A stretch of 64,000 nt of DNA, taken from contig NZ_QPIB01000012.1 in the NCBI RefSeq assembly GCF_003671765.1, positions 619,883 to 683,882 of the forward strand, written 5' to 3'. The notes beneath the pieces are model-generated. The model made no database searches. It saw nothing but the letters and a program-made list of their open reading frames with translations, and was not told the origin of the DNA. Every line of letters begins with the position of its first letter. Position 1 is the first letter of the stretch. A program made the translations under genes and the position numbers. This document shows, piece by piece, positions 44,219 to 53,907 of this stretch. The stretch is from Xenophilus sp. E41. Its GTDB lineage: Bacteria; Pseudomonadota; Gammaproteobacteria; Burkholderiales; Burkholderiaceae_C.

Positions 44219-45644
44219 AGAGCGCGAAGATCTTGCCCGGGTTCATGATGTTCTTCGGGTCGAGCGCACGCTTGATGGTGCGCATCATGTCGATCGCCCC
44301 CGCGCCGGCCTCGTCGACCAGGAAGCCCATCTTGTGCAGCCCCACGCCGTGCTCGCCGGTGCAGGTGCCCTCGAGCGCGATGGCGCGCGCCACCAGCGCG
44401 TGGTTGAGCTGCTCGGCCTTGGCGCGTTCCTGCGCGTCGTCGGGATTGATGAGGTAGCCGAAGTGGAAGTTGCCGTCGCCCACGTGGCCGACCAGGAAGT
44501 AGGGGATGCCGCTGGCGTCGACCTCGGCCACCGATTCGAGCAGGCAGTCGGCCAGACGGGAGATCGGCACGCAGGTGTCGGTGCTGATCGCGCGGCAACC
44601 CGGGCGCGAGGCGATCGCCGCGAAGTAGCTGTTGTGCCGCGCGGTCCACAGGCGGGTGCGCTCCTCCGGCGTGCTGGCCCACTCGAAGGCATTGCCGCCA
44701 TGGCCGCTGGCCAGTTCCTGCACCACCTCGGCCTGCTCCTTCACACCGGCCGGCGAGCCGTGGAACTCCATCAGCAGCATGGGTTCTTCGCGCAGGGTGA
44801 GCTTGCTGTAGGCGTTGACCATGCGCACGGTGTTCACGTCGATCAGCTCGACGCGCGCGATCGGCACGCCCAGCTGGATGATCTCGATGGTGGTGCGCAC
44901 GGCCGCCTCGATGCTCGGGAAGGAGCAGATCGCGGCCGACACCGCCTCCGGCAGCGGGAAGATGCGCAGCGTGATCTCGGTGACCACGCCCAGCGTGCCT
45001 TCGCTGCCGACGAAGAGGCGTGTCAGGTCGTAGCCGGCAGAGGACTTCTTGGCGCGCGTGCCGGTGCGGATCACCTCGCCACTGGCCGTGACCACCTCGA
45101 GCGCCAGCACGTTCTCGCGCATGGTGCCGTAGCGCACCGCGTTCGTGCCGCTGGCACGGGTGGCCGTCATGCCGCCGATCGACGCGTCGGCGCCGGGGTC
45201 GATGGGGAAGAACAGCCCCGTGCTCTTGATCTCCTCGTTGAGCTGCTTGCGCGTCACGCCCGGCTGCACCGTCACCGTGAGGTCGTCGGCGTTGACCGAA
45301 AGCACCTTGTTCATGCGCGACACGTCGATGCTGATGCCGCCCTGCACCGCGAGCAGGTGGCCTTCGAGCGAGGAGCCCACGCCGAAGGGGATCACCGGCA
45401 CGTCGTACCGGCTGGCGAGCTCGACGGCATCGGCCACGTCCTGCGTGCTCTCGGCGAAGACCACGGCCGCGGGCGGCGGCACCTCGGTGAAGGCGGATTC
45501 GTCGCGCCCGTGCTGCGTGCGCACCGCCATCGCCGTGGAGCACTGCGCGCCGAAGCGCTGCTGCAGGGCCTGGATCAACGCGTCGGGCACGTCGCGCACG
45601 GCGATCTCGGGCGTCACATGGGCGAGGGAAGCGGGGGCGTTCAT
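44217..45644 (-). CDS. FAD-linked D-lactate dehydrogenase/glycolate oxidase-type enzyme
   Basis: A 475-residue flavoenzyme. The FAD-binding PCMH part has PVIPFGVGSSLEGHLLAVQG, PGADASIGGMTATRASGTNAVRYGTM and GSEGTLGVVTEITLRI. The C-terminal cap has VGHVGDGNFHFGYLIN and GTCTGEHGVGLHKMG, which hold the catalytic/metal histidines. It oxidises D-lactate or similar 2-hydroxy acids and passes electrons to the respiratory chain. ATG 45644 is chosen because MNAPASLAHVTPEI begins the family. It is not part of a glcDEF cluster. Confidence 0.9.
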   Translation of the reverse strand: MNAPASLAHVTPEIAVRDVPDALIQALQQRFGAQCSTAMAVRTQHGRDESAFTEVPPPAAVVFAESTQDVADAVELASRYDVPVIPFGVGSSLEGHLLAVQGGISIDVSRMNKVLSVNADDLTVTVQPGVTRKQLNEEIKSTGLFFPIDPGADASIGGMTATRASGTNAVRYGTMRENVLALEVVTASGEVIRTGTRAKKSSAGYDLTRLFVGSEGTLGVVTEITLRIFPLPEAVSAAICSFPSIEAAVRTTIEIIQLGVPIARVELIDVNTVRMVNAYSKLTLREEPMLLMEFHGSPAGVKEQAEVVQELASGHGGNAFEWASTPEERTRLWTARHNSYFAAIASRPGCRAISTDTCVPISRLADCLLESVAEVDASGIPYFLVGHVGDGNFHFGYLINPDDAQERAKAEQLNHALVARAIALEGTCTGEHGVGLHKMGFLVDEAGAGAIDMMRTIKRALDPKNIMNPGKIFAL

Positions 45645-45763
45645 GGGCGGTCTCCGGCGCCGCGCGGGCGCAGCCGAGGTCGTGAGGGAAGGGTCTACCA
45701 TTCTGCAACGGATGGGCCCCCCGCGGCGCCCGGACGATCCATCACCACAAGGCAGCACCCTCC

Positions 45764-46342
45764 ATGGGCAACCGACTCTCACAGATCGCCACCCGCACCG
45801 GCGACGACGGCACCACCGGCCTGGGCGACAACACCCGCGTGCCCAAGAGCCACCTGCGGGTGCACGCCATGGGCGACGTGGACGAACTCAACTCGCACAT
45901 CGGCCTGCTGCTGTGCGAGCCGCTGCCCGAGGCGGTGCGCGAACTGCTCGTCGACGTGCAGCACCAGCTCTTCAACCTGGGCGGCGAACTGTCGATGCCT
46001 GGCTACACGCTGCTGAAGCCCGAAGCCCTGCTGCAGCTCGACCAGGCCCTGGCCGACCACAACGCCACGCTGCCGCGCCTGGCGGAATTCATCTTGCCGG
46101 CCGGCACGCGCGCGGCCTCGCAGGCCCACGTGTGCCGCACCGTGGCGCGCCGGGCCGAACGCGCCGTGGTCGCGCTGGGCGCGCAGGAGCCGCTCAACGA
46201 CGGCCTGCGCCAATACCTCAACCGCCTGAGCGACCTGCTCTTCGTGCTGGCCCGCGTGTTCAACCGCATGGACGGCGGCGACGACGTCTACTGGAAGAGC
46301 GAACGCATGGCGCGCGCTGCTGCTTCGGCCGCGGACGACTGA
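45764..46342 (+). CDS. cob(I)alamin adenosyltransferase, PduO type
   Basis: A 192-residue enzyme. The ATP-binding N-terminus is RLSQIATRTGDDGTTGLGDNTRVPK, and later VDELNSHIGLLL and CRTVARRAERAVVAL are PduO motifs. It transfers the adenosyl group from ATP to cob(I)alamin. Start, length and motifs agree with the family. The LysR gene starts seven bases downstream. Confidence 0.93.
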   Translation: MGNRLSQIATRTGDDGTTGLGDNTRVPKSHLRVHAMGDVDELNSHIGLLLCEPLPEAVRELLVDVQHQLFNLGGELSMPGYTLLKPEALLQLDQALADHNATLPRLAEFILPAGTRAASQAHVCRTVARRAERAVVALGAQEPLNDGLRQYLNRLSDLLFVLARVFNRMDGGDDVYWKSERMARAAASAADD

Positions 46343-46349
46343 TCGCCCG

Positions 46350-47255
46350 ATGCGCCTGCGCCACATCGAGGTCTTTAATGCCGTCATGCTCACCGGCAGC
46401 GTGAGCGCTGCGGCGCGGCTCATCAACGTCACGCAGCCGGCCGTCAGCCGCACCCTGCAGCATGCCGAACTGCAGCTGGGCTTCGCGCTGTTCCGCCGCG
46501 CCAAGGGCCGGCTGACGCCCACCGCCGAGGCCCAGGCCCTGTACCCGCACATCGAGCGCCTCTTCGCGCAGCTCGACGAGGTGCAGCGCCTGGCGGCCAA
46601 CCTGCGGCAGGCCGACGACGCGACGCAGGAGCTGCGCATCCTCGCCGTGATGGCGCTCACGCACGAGGTGCTGCCGCGCGCGCTGGTGGCCTTCCGCCGC
46701 AAGCACCCCAAGGTCGCCATCCACGTCGAGGCGCTGCACACGCCGCAGATCGTGTCGGCGCTGCTGCTGCGCGAGGCCGACATCGGCTTCGCCTTCAGTC
46801 CCGTCGTGCCGCCCGGCCTCACGCACGAGACCCTGGCCGACAGCCGCATGGTCTGCGTCGCTCCCAAGGGCCTGCTGCCGCCTGCCGTCGTGCGCACGGG
46901 TGCCGTCGACCTCGCCGCGCTGGGCGACGTCCCGGTCATCGCCCTCGATGCCCGCGACCCGGTGGGCCTGAGCCTGAGCCAGGCCTGCCGGGACGCCGGC
47001 GTGGGCCTGCAGGCCGTGGTCACCGTGCAGACGTATCACGCCGCGCTCGCCATGGCGCAGCACGGGCTGGGCATCGCGCTCATCGACGGCTGCACGGCCC
47101 TGTCGGCCGATGCAATGAAGGTCGACGTGCTGGCGCTGCAGCCCGAGCTGCCCGTGCCGGTGCGCGCGCTGCGCCCGGCCGAGGGGCGCGAGTCGGTGGC
47201 GGTGCGCAGCATGCTTCGGTGCGTGCAGCAGGTGCTGGCAACTCCGGCCGCGTGA
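46350..47255 (+). CDS. LysR-family transcriptional regulator
   Basis: A 301-residue regulator. The N-terminal helix-turn-helix (MRLRHIEVFNAVMLTGSVSAAARLINVTQPAVSRTLQ) and the effector domain (LRILAVMALTHEVLPRALVAFRRKHPKVAI) are complete. It begins seven bases after the adenosyltransferase gene. Its stop abuts, base to base, the stop of the convergent binding-protein gene. The target genes are not evident. Confidence 0.9.
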   Translation: MRLRHIEVFNAVMLTGSVSAAARLINVTQPAVSRTLQHAELQLGFALFRRAKGRLTPTAEAQALYPHIERLFAQLDEVQRLAANLRQADDATQELRILAVMALTHEVLPRALVAFRRKHPKVAIHVEALHTPQIVSALLLREADIGFAFSPVVPPGLTHETLADSRMVCVAPKGLLPPAVVRTGAVDLAALGDVPVIALDARDPVGLSLSQACRDAGVGLQAVVTVQTYHAALAMAQHGLGIALIDGCTALSADAMKVDVLALQPELPVPVRALRPAEGRESVAVRSMLRCVQQVLATPAA

Positions 47256-48482
47256 TCAGGAGCGCTTGAGCAGCGGGCAGCGCGATTCCGACAGCGGCTG
47301 GAACGCCTGCTCGCCGGGGACCACCGCCTTCACGTTGAAGTAGTCCCACGGCTCTTTCGATTCGGACGGCTTCTTCACTTCCATGAGGTACATGTCGTGC
47401 ACGAAGCGGCCGTCGTCGCGCAGCCGGCCGTTGCTGGCGAAGACGTCGTTCACGGTGGTTTTCTTCAGCTGCGCCAGCACATCGTCGGCCTTGTCGCTGC
47501 CCGCCGCGTGCACGGCTTTCAGGTAGTTCATCACGGCCGAGTAGGTGCCGGCGTGGATCAGATTCGGCATCCGCTTGTGCTTGTCGTAGAAGCGGCGGCT
47601 CCATTCGCGTGTCTGCGCATTGAGGTTCCAGTAGAAGCCCTCGGTGACGATCATCCCCTGCGCCGCCGCCAGCCCGATGGCATGCACGTCGGTGAGCGAG
47701 CCGGACAGCGGCACGATGGTCTGCTTGGGCGCCAGGCCGAACTCGCGCGCGGCCTTCACCGCGTTGATCAGGTCGCCGCCCGCATTGGCGATCGCCACGG
47801 CCTTTGCCTTCGAGGCCTGCGCCTGCAGCATGAAGGAGGAGAAGTCGGGCGCGCTCAGAGGGTGCTTCACGGCGCCGATCACCTTCCCGCCTGCGGCCTG
47901 GATCGCGGCCGCGGCTTCCTGCTCGATCGACTGCCCCAGCGCGTAGTCCACCGTCACGAAGTACCAGCTGTCGATGCCGCCCTTCGTCAGCGCCCGGGCC
48001 TGCGGGCGCGACACCGAGTAGGTGTCCCAGGTGTAGCTGATGGTGTAGGGTGAGCACTCCTCGTTGGTCAGGCGCATGGAGCCCGGCCCGGTGGCGATCA
48101 GCAGCTTCTTCTTGTCGCGCGTGACGTTCGACACCGCGAGCGCCACCGCCGAGTTGATGGCGTCGACGATGACGTCCACCTGCTGCGTGTCGTACCACTC
48201 GCGTGCCTTGCTGGCACCGATGTCGGCCTTGTTCTGGTGGTCCGCGCTGATGAGCCCGATCTTGAACGCCGGCTTGGCGGTGGCTTTGTAGTCGTCGATC
48301 GCCATCTGCGCGGCCAGCACCGAGCCCTTGCCGCCGAGCTCCGAGAAGATGCTGTTCATGTCGGTGAGCACGCCCACCTTGACGGTGGCGTCGGACAGCA
48401 CGGGCGCCGAGCCGGCCGCAGTGGCGGCGATGCTGGCCAGGGCGAGCGCGCAAGCGGTGGCGCGGCGGGTGATGGGATGCAT
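47256..48482 (-). CDS. branched-chain-amino-acid-type ABC substrate-binding protein
   Basis: A 408-residue periplasmic protein. The signal peptide is MHPITRRATACALALASIAATAAG; the mature part has VKVGVLTDMNSIFSELGGKGSVLAAQMAIDDY, VDAINSAVALAVSNV and a Peripla_BP_6 (LivJ-like) fold throughout. No permease or ATPase is encoded here. It lies 49 bases after the monooxygenase-hydrolase fusion on the same strand, so it probably captures the substrate of that enzyme or its precursor, such as an aromatic acid; many Peripla_BP_6 proteins bind aromatics. Confidence 0.88.
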   Translation of the reverse strand: MHPITRRATACALALASIAATAAGSAPVLSDATVKVGVLTDMNSIFSELGGKGSVLAAQMAIDDYKATAKPAFKIGLISADHQNKADIGASKAREWYDTQQVDVIVDAINSAVALAVSNVTRDKKKLLIATGPGSMRLTNEECSPYTISYTWDTYSVSRPQARALTKGGIDSWYFVTVDYALGQSIEQEAAAAIQAAGGKVIGAVKHPLSAPDFSSFMLQAQASKAKAVAIANAGGDLINAVKAAREFGLAPKQTIVPLSGSLTDVHAIGLAAAQGMIVTEGFYWNLNAQTREWSRRFYDKHKRMPNLIHAGTYSAVMNYLKAVHAAGSDKADDVLAQLKKTTVNDVFASNGRLRDDGRFVHDMYLMEVKKPSESKEPWDYFNVKAVVPGEQAFQPLSESRCPLLKRS

Positions 48483-48531
48483 GGTTGTCTCCTGTTCTCG
48501 ATGGGTGCAAAGGCAAGCCGCTCGGCGGCGC

Positions 48532-50679
48532 TCAGGCGGCGAGGGCGGTGCGGACGCCACTCGGAAGCCAGCCGCGTGACCAGCGCGCGGCGTCCTCGAG
48601 CGTGTCCTGCGCCTCGGGCAGGAAAGGGAACAGCGTGAAGACATGCACCGAGTCCGGCACCACGCGCAGGGTGACGTCCACGCCTGCCGCCCGCGCCTTG
48701 TCGGCGAAGCGGGTGCCGTCGCTCTGCAGCACCTCGCCATCGACCACGGCGATGTACAGCGGTGGCAATCCGGCCGGGTCTCCGAAGAGGGGCGACACCA
48801 TCGGATCGGTAGGCTCATGGCCCTGGAAGTACGAGGCGGCGAGCTGCGTGAGCGAGTCGCGATGCGCAGCCGGGTCGTCGCCCGAATGCAGCTTCACGGT
48901 GGGCCCGCCGAGCGTGAGGTCCGTGAACGGGCAGATGGCGAACACGCCGCCGGGCAGCGGCAATCCCGCACGCTGCAGGGCCATCGCCAGCGCCAGGGCC
49001 AGGCCGGCACCGGAGGACTCGCCGCTGAGCACGATGCGCTGCGGCGCGACGCCGGTGGCCAGCAGGCCGCGGTAGGCATCGAAGGCATCGTCGATCGCGG
49101 CGGGGTAAGGGTGCTCGGGCGCGAGCCGATAGTCGACGGTGTAGCAAGGCGCGCCGAAGGCCCGGCTGAGCCGGCCGGCGTACTCCGCCGAACTGGACGC
49201 CGAGCCCATCACATAGGCGCCGCCATGGAAATGCAGCACCGCCGCATCCTCGTCGCCGGTACCGACGCGCAATGCACGCACGCCGTTGAGCTCGGCCGCC
49301 ACGACGCTCAGGCCGGACGGGGCAGGGAAGTTCGTGGACAGGAAGCGCTCGTAAGCCGCACGCTGGCCCAGATGGCCGCGTGCGATGTCTTCCGAGCCGA
49401 TGGCCCCTTTCCAGAGGTCGAAGGCGCGCTGGCTCTCCGCCCGCGCCATGCGCTTGCCCTCCTTGGCCGCGCTCAGCCCGACCACCTCGCCAGGCGGCAG
49501 CTTGGCGGCGGCGAGGATGTCGTGTCCCCAGGCGAAGGCCCACGAGGTTTCGGCCAGCGGATCGATGCGTGCGAGTCCGCGCCAGCGGCCGTTTCGCCAG
49601 CGCACCGAATCCTCATCGGGTTCATGCGCCATCTTCACGGCGAAGCGTGCGCCGGCCTGGATGCGCGTGGTGCGCGGCTGGCGGCGGCGCTCGTACTCCA
49701 GCAGGGCCGCCTCGACGCCTTGGGCGCCGTGGTTCTTCAGGCAAACCGCCAGCACCCACGCGTCTTCGATGGACTGGCAGGCGCCCTGCGCGAGGTACGG
49801 CACCATGGCGTGTGCTGCGTCACCCAGCAGCGTGATGCGGCCGGTGCTCCAGTTGGGGATCGGGTCACGGTAGTACATGCCCGTGATGAAGCTGGATTCG
49901 ACGGCGCCGAGCATGGCCTGGATCGTGGGCTCCGCACCCTGGAAGGAGTCGAGCAGTTCGCCGATGTCGCCGCTCTCGGTCCAGGACTCGCGCCGCACCT
50001 CGGTGGCCGGCACGGCCGCAAGGATGCTGTACAGGTCGGGCCGGACCCAGTACGAGATGACGTTGCGCCCGGTGCCGAACCAGTTGTTGCCGGCCACGGG
50101 CAGCGGCAGGCCTTCCAGCTTGGCCTTGGGAATGAGCGCCCGCCACATCAGGATGTTGGCGAACTGCTTTTCCTCCGGCCCGCGCAGGGCGGTGCGCACC
50201 GCCGAATGGATGCCGTCGGCGCCGATGACCGCATCCGCCTCGATCACCTCGCCTGTGTTCAGCGTCACGCGCGCCTGGCGGGCGTCCTGGGCGATCGTGG
50301 CGCACTCGGCGCCCAGCCGCACGGTGCCGGCGGGCAGTGCGGCATGCAGCAGATCGACGAGGTCGGCGCGGTGCACGTTGTACATGAGCGCGCCGTAGCG
50401 GCCCGCCGCTTCCTGGCCGAGCGGCGCGAGGTACAGGAGCCGGCCGGTCGCCAGGTCGCGGTAGTCGTAGCGTTCGGGCACGGTGGCAACGGCCGCCAGG
50501 GCAGGCTCCAGCCCCAACTCGCGCAGCACCAGCGTGCCGTTGGCGGCGATCTGGATGCCCGCGCCGATCTCGCTCAGTTGGGCGGCGCGCTCCAGCACAA
50601 TCGCCTCGATCCCGTGATGGCGCAGGGTGAGGGCGGCGGTGAGGCCACCGATGCCGCCGCCAACGATCACAATTCTCAT
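48532..50679 (-). CDS. FAD-dependent monooxygenase fused to an alpha/beta hydrolase
   Basis: A single 715-residue frame. Residues 1-385 form a class A flavoprotein hydroxylase: dinucleotide motif VGGGIGGL (6-13), DG in VIGADGIHS and GD in LLGDAAHAMVPYLAQGACQ. It resembles salicylate/6-hydroxynicotinate-type hydroxylases. After a ~25-residue linker (PPGEVVGLSAAKEGKRM), residues 410-715 form a hormone-sensitive-lipase-type hydrolase with HGGAYVMG (~484), nucleophile in SGESSGAG (~551), an acidic residue and His in DSVHVF (~678). Both modules are complete. Probably a degradative enzyme that hydrolyses an ester or amide and hydroxylates an aromatic ring; the substrate is unknown. Divergent from a TetR gene, with a palindrome between them. 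Confidence 0.88.
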   Translation of the reverse strand: MRIVIVGGGIGGLTAALTLRHHGIEAIVLERAAQLSEIGAGIQIAANGTLVLRELGLEPALAAVATVPERYDYRDLATGRLLYLAPLGQEAAGRYGALMYNVHRADLVDLLHAALPAGTVRLGAECATIAQDARQARVTLNTGEVIEADAVIGADGIHSAVRTALRGPEEKQFANILMWRALIPKAKLEGLPLPVAGNNWFGTGRNVISYWVRPDLYSILAAVPATEVRRESWTESGDIGELLDSFQGAEPTIQAMLGAVESSFITGMYYRDPIPNWSTGRITLLGDAAHAMVPYLAQGACQSIEDAWVLAVCLKNHGAQGVEAALLEYERRRQPRTTRIQAGARFAVKMAHEPDEDSVRWRNGRWRGLARIDPLAETSWAFAWGHDILAAAKLPPGEVVGLSAAKEGKRMARAESQRAFDLWKGAIGSEDIARGHLGQRAAYERFLSTNFPAPSGLSVVAAELNGVRALRVGTGDEDAAVLHFHGGAYVMGSASSSAEYAGRLSRAFGAPCYTVDYRLAPEHPYPAAIDDAFDAYRGLLATGVAPQRIVLSGESSGAGLALALAMALQRAGLPLPGGVFAICPFTDLTLGGPTVKLHSGDDPAAHRDSLTQLAASYFQGHEPTDPMVSPLFGDPAGLPPLYIAVVDGEVLQSDGTRFADKARAAGVDVTLRVVPDSVHVFTLFPFLPEAQDTLEDAARWSRGWLPSGVRTALAA

Positions 50680-50694
50680 GCTAATTTCTCCGTC

Positions 50695-50710
50695 TCGATT
50701 AATTAAGCGA
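50695..50710. promoter_or_regulatory. candidate TetR operator between the fusion enzyme and its regulator
   Basis: TCGATTAATTAAGCGA, a 16-bp palindrome with one mismatched pair, in the 62-base AT-rich gap between the divergent genes. Position and symmetry suit repression of both; binding is inference. Confidence 0.45.
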
Positions 50711-50741
50711 TTTAGAACAACTAAGTTAGCAAGGTGATCTT

Positions 50742-51440
50742 GTGACCCCATCAGGTAAAACCCTTCGCGTGGACGGCCAGGAGACGCGTGAGCGACTCAA
50801 GGAAGTCGCGCAGCGGCTGTTCGCGGAGCGGGGGCTGGATGGCGTCGGCGTCCAGGACATCGTGTCGGCGGCCGGACAGCGCAACAACGCATCGTTGCGC
50901 TACTACTTCGGCAGCAAGCAGGCGCTGGCGGCAGAGTTGCTCGTCGACGGTGCGCGGCTCATCGACGAGCACCGCCAGTCCATGCTCGACCGGCTGGAGG
51001 CCGAGGGGCGGGTGACGGTACGGTCGATGATCGAGGCGCTGACGCTGCCCTTGCTGGCGCTGTCGGAGCGCACCGGCCAGGCCACCTACATCCGCATGGT
51101 CGCCAACCTTCAGCTCAACCAGCGCGCCTTCGTGCGAGAAGCGCTGGAAGACCGCTGGAACACCGGCTACAAGCGCTGTTTCGCGCACCTGGCCGAGTTG
51201 CTGCCGCAGGTGCCGCGGCCCCTGCTGGAGCAGCGCTTCTCGCTGGCTGGCGGCATCTACGGCAATGCGGTCTGGGCCGCCTGGGAGGCGGCGCAGGATG
51301 CAGCGTCGAAGGACGGCTTCAAGAGTCGCCTGTGGTCGACCCCCTACGCCGTCGACAACGTGCTCGACACCCTGCAGAGCGTGCTCGAGTCACCGCCTTC
51401 CGCCGACACGCTCTCCCGCCTGAACGCCGGCGGCGCCTGA
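50742..51440 (+). CDS. TetR-family transcriptional regulator
   Basis: A 232-residue regulator. GTG 50742 follows AAGGTGATC. The N-terminal helix-turn-helix contains VAQRLFAERGLDGVGVQDIVSAAGQRNNASLRYYFGSKQAL and a typical ligand domain follows. It probably represses the divergent monooxygenase-hydrolase gene and itself. The effector may be the aromatic substrate, which is inference. Confidence 0.88.
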   Translation: MTPSGKTLRVDGQETRERLKEVAQRLFAERGLDGVGVQDIVSAAGQRNNASLRYYFGSKQALAAELLVDGARLIDEHRQSMLDRLEAEGRVTVRSMIEALTLPLLALSERTGQATYIRMVANLQLNQRAFVREALEDRWNTGYKRCFAHLAELLPQVPRPLLEQRFSLAGGIYGNAVWAAWEAAQDAASKDGFKSRLWSTPYAVDNVLDTLQSVLESPPSADTLSRLNAGGA

Positions 51441-51453
51441 GGCGCGGTGATGC

Positions 51454-52677
51454 TCAGGCGCCCGGCGGCAACCGGTCTGCCAGCTCCCGCGCCGTCCCGA
51501 ACGCCAGCGTGAACCCCAACGCTCCGTGGCCCGTGTTGAACAGCAGGTTGCGCGGCGCGCCGGGCAGGGCGCCGACAAGCGGCGTGCCCCTGGGCGTGGC
51601 GGGGCGCATGCCGGTCCAGGGCTCGGGCACGTCGAAGTCGCGCGCGGCACGCGGGAAGACGGCCTTCGTCGCGGCAACCAGCGTGTCGATGCGGTCCCTG
51701 GGGATGCGTGCATCTTCACCCACCAGCTCGGCCATGCCGGCCACGCGCAGCCGGTCACCCAGGCGCGCGAACACGGTCTTGCGGGCGCTGTCGGTCACGC
51801 TCACGCGCGGTGCCGCGCCGGGCGCGGGGTCGACCGCCACGGTGATGCTGTAGCCCTTGAGCGGATAGACCGGCACATGCGCGCCGAGCTGGCGGCCGAA
51901 GCGGGCCGAGGCGGTGCCCAGCGCCATGACGAACGCATCGGCCGCGATGGGGCCGGCCTCGGTCTGCACTGCCGCGACGTCGCGTCCCCGGTGGTCGAAG
52001 CCCTGCACCGCATGGCCGAGCACGAAGCGCACGCCGCGCGCCGACAGGGCGGCTGCCAGCGCCTGGCAGACCTTGAGGCAGTCGGCCGCGCATTCGCTCG
52101 GCGTGTGCACGCCGCCGGCGATCTGGCGGTGGTAACCGGCGAGGGCGGGCTCCAGCGCGGCGCATTCCTCGGGCGTGACGATCGTCTGTGGCGCAGCGCC
52201 GAGCGTGCGCTGGAGCTCGACCTGGCGGCGCGCCGCCTCCAAGCCGGCGGGGCTGCGGTAGAGCACCAGCTTGCCCGTGGCCGAGAAGTCGCAGTCGGGC
52301 CTGAGTTCGGCGCGCATCGCCTCGAAGCCGTCGCGGCTGCGTGCGGCGAGCGCGAGCAGGCGCTTCGTGGTCGCGGCGGCCGTGCCCGCGTTGCAGGCGG
52401 CCAGGAACTCGACACCCCAGCGCCACTGGTGCGGGTCGAGTTGCGGCCGCAGCTTCAGCGGCGAGTCGGCCGCCAGCAGCAACTGCGGCAACTGCGCCCA
52501 GATCGACGCATCGGCCAGCGGCGCGACGTACGAATAGCTCAGCTGCGCGCCGTTGCCGCCACTGGTGCCGCTGCCGGGCAGGGCGCGGTCGACCACCGTG
52601 ACGGTGTGGCCCTGGCGGTGCAGTTCCCAGGCGGTGGCCAGGCCCACGATGCCGGCGCCGAGCACGCAGATGTGCAT
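51454..52677 (-). CDS. dadA: D-amino acid dehydrogenase
   Basis: A 407-residue FAD enzyme of the DadA/DAAO superfamily. The dinucleotide motif GAGIVGLATAWELHRQGH is at residues 7-24, then VVDRALPGSGTSGGNGAQLSYSYVAPLAD. The C-terminal GALPGAPRNLLFNTGHGALGFTLAFGTARELAD segment is diagnostic. It deaminates D-amino acids, passing electrons to the quinone pool. ATG 52677 is chosen because the Rossmann strand starts there. Convergent with the TetR gene. Confidence 0.9.
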   Translation of the reverse strand: MHICVLGAGIVGLATAWELHRQGHTVTVVDRALPGSGTSGGNGAQLSYSYVAPLADASIWAQLPQLLLAADSPLKLRPQLDPHQWRWGVEFLAACNAGTAAATTKRLLALAARSRDGFEAMRAELRPDCDFSATGKLVLYRSPAGLEAARRQVELQRTLGAAPQTIVTPEECAALEPALAGYHRQIAGGVHTPSECAADCLKVCQALAAALSARGVRFVLGHAVQGFDHRGRDVAAVQTEAGPIAADAFVMALGTASARFGRQLGAHVPVYPLKGYSITVAVDPAPGAAPRVSVTDSARKTVFARLGDRLRVAGMAELVGEDARIPRDRIDTLVAATKAVFPRAARDFDVPEPWTGMRPATPRGTPLVGALPGAPRNLLFNTGHGALGFTLAFGTARELADRLPPGA

Positions 52678-52972
52678 GTTGAAAAAGCGGGGAGGAGGAG
52701 AAGGAGAAGAAGGGCGGTTGCGAGCTTGCACCCTGAGTGCCTGCCCACTCTACGGCCCACGATGCGTTCTGGAAAATGCCGATAGCACCCCCACCCATGC
52801 CGCGAGGTAATGGGCCCCCCGTCGGCGCCTGCCGCCGAGCCGACCGTCCATAAGCTTTGGGCATGGCCGCCGGGCAAAAAGGAATGCTGCCGCCGAGCGC
52901 GGCGCTGCCACACTGGCCGGCGCCTTGCTAGACAGGCTCTCTTCCACTCGCTCCATTCCCAGAAAGGTGCCC

Positions 52973-53860
52973 ATGAAGCTCTCCGTTCTTTCTTCCGCCG
53001 TGCTGCTGGCGGCGCTGACCGCCACCGGGGCCCAGGCCGCCGACACGCTGGCCAAGGTGGCCGAGGCGAACAAGATCACGCTGGCGTACCGCGAATCCTC
53101 GGTGCCCTTCAGCTACCTCGAGGCACCGGGCAAGCCGATCGGCTTCGCGGTCGACATCGCCAACGCCGTGGTCGCCGCCGTGAAGAAGCAGACCGGCAAG
53201 CCGAACCTCGAAGTGGGCTGGATGGCCGTCACTTCGCAGAACCGCATCCCGCTGCTGTCCAACGGCACGATCGACCTGGAGTGCGGCTCGACCACCAACA
53301 ACACCGCCCGCGGCAAGGAAGTCGACTTCGCCATCAACCACTTCTACACCGGCACGCGCCTGCTGGTGAAGAAGAGCTCGGGCATCAAGAACTGGGCCGA
53401 CCTCAAGGGCAAGAAGGTGGCCATCACCACCGGCACCACCAACATGCTGGTCGTGCGCAAGTACAACGAAGAGAAGAAGCTCGACCTCGACGTCGTCGGC
53501 ACCAAGGACCATGCCGACGCGCTGCTGCTGGTCGAGACCGACCGCGCCTCGGCCTTCCCGATGGACGACATCCTGCTCTTCGGCCTCAAGGCCAACGCGA
53601 AGGACCCCGCTGCGCTCGACGTGGTCGGCGACGCGCTGCAGGTCGAGCCCTACGCCTGCATGCTGCGCAAGGACGACCCCAAGTTCAAGGCGCTGGTCGA
53701 CGGCGTGATCACCGGCATGATGAAATCCGGCGAGTTCGAGAAGCTCTACAACAAGTGGTTCATGGGCCCGATCCCGCCCAAGAACCAGGCCATCGGCCTG
53801 CCGATGAACCAGGAGCTCAAGGACAACATCCAGACGCCGAGCGACAAGCCGGCCGTGTGA
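52973..53860 (+). CDS. amino acid ABC transporter substrate-binding protein (GltI-like)
   Basis: A 295-residue periplasmic protein. Signal peptide MKLSVLSSAVLLAALTATGAQAA, then ITLAYRESSVPFSYLE and AVTSQNRIPLLSNGTIDLECGSTTNNTARGKEVDFA, the SBP_bac_3 (glutamate/aspartate) pattern with the ligand arginine region. It is an orphan here; no permease or ATPase adjoins. It is divergent from dadA, with a 295-base gap. Confidence 0.9.
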   Translation: MKLSVLSSAVLLAALTATGAQAADTLAKVAEANKITLAYRESSVPFSYLEAPGKPIGFAVDIANAVVAAVKKQTGKPNLEVGWMAVTSQNRIPLLSNGTIDLECGSTTNNTARGKEVDFAINHFYTGTRLLVKKSSGIKNWADLKGKKVAITTGTTNMLVVRKYNEEKKLDLDVVGTKDHADALLLVETDRASAFPMDDILLFGLKANAKDPAALDVVGDALQVEPYACMLRKDDPKFKALVDGVITGMMKSGEFEKLYNKWFMGPIPPKNQAIGLPMNQELKDNIQTPSDKPAV

Positions 53861-53907
53861 CCCGGTGGTGCCCTGCGGGTGCCGCCACCCGCAGGAGACC
53901 TTCACCG

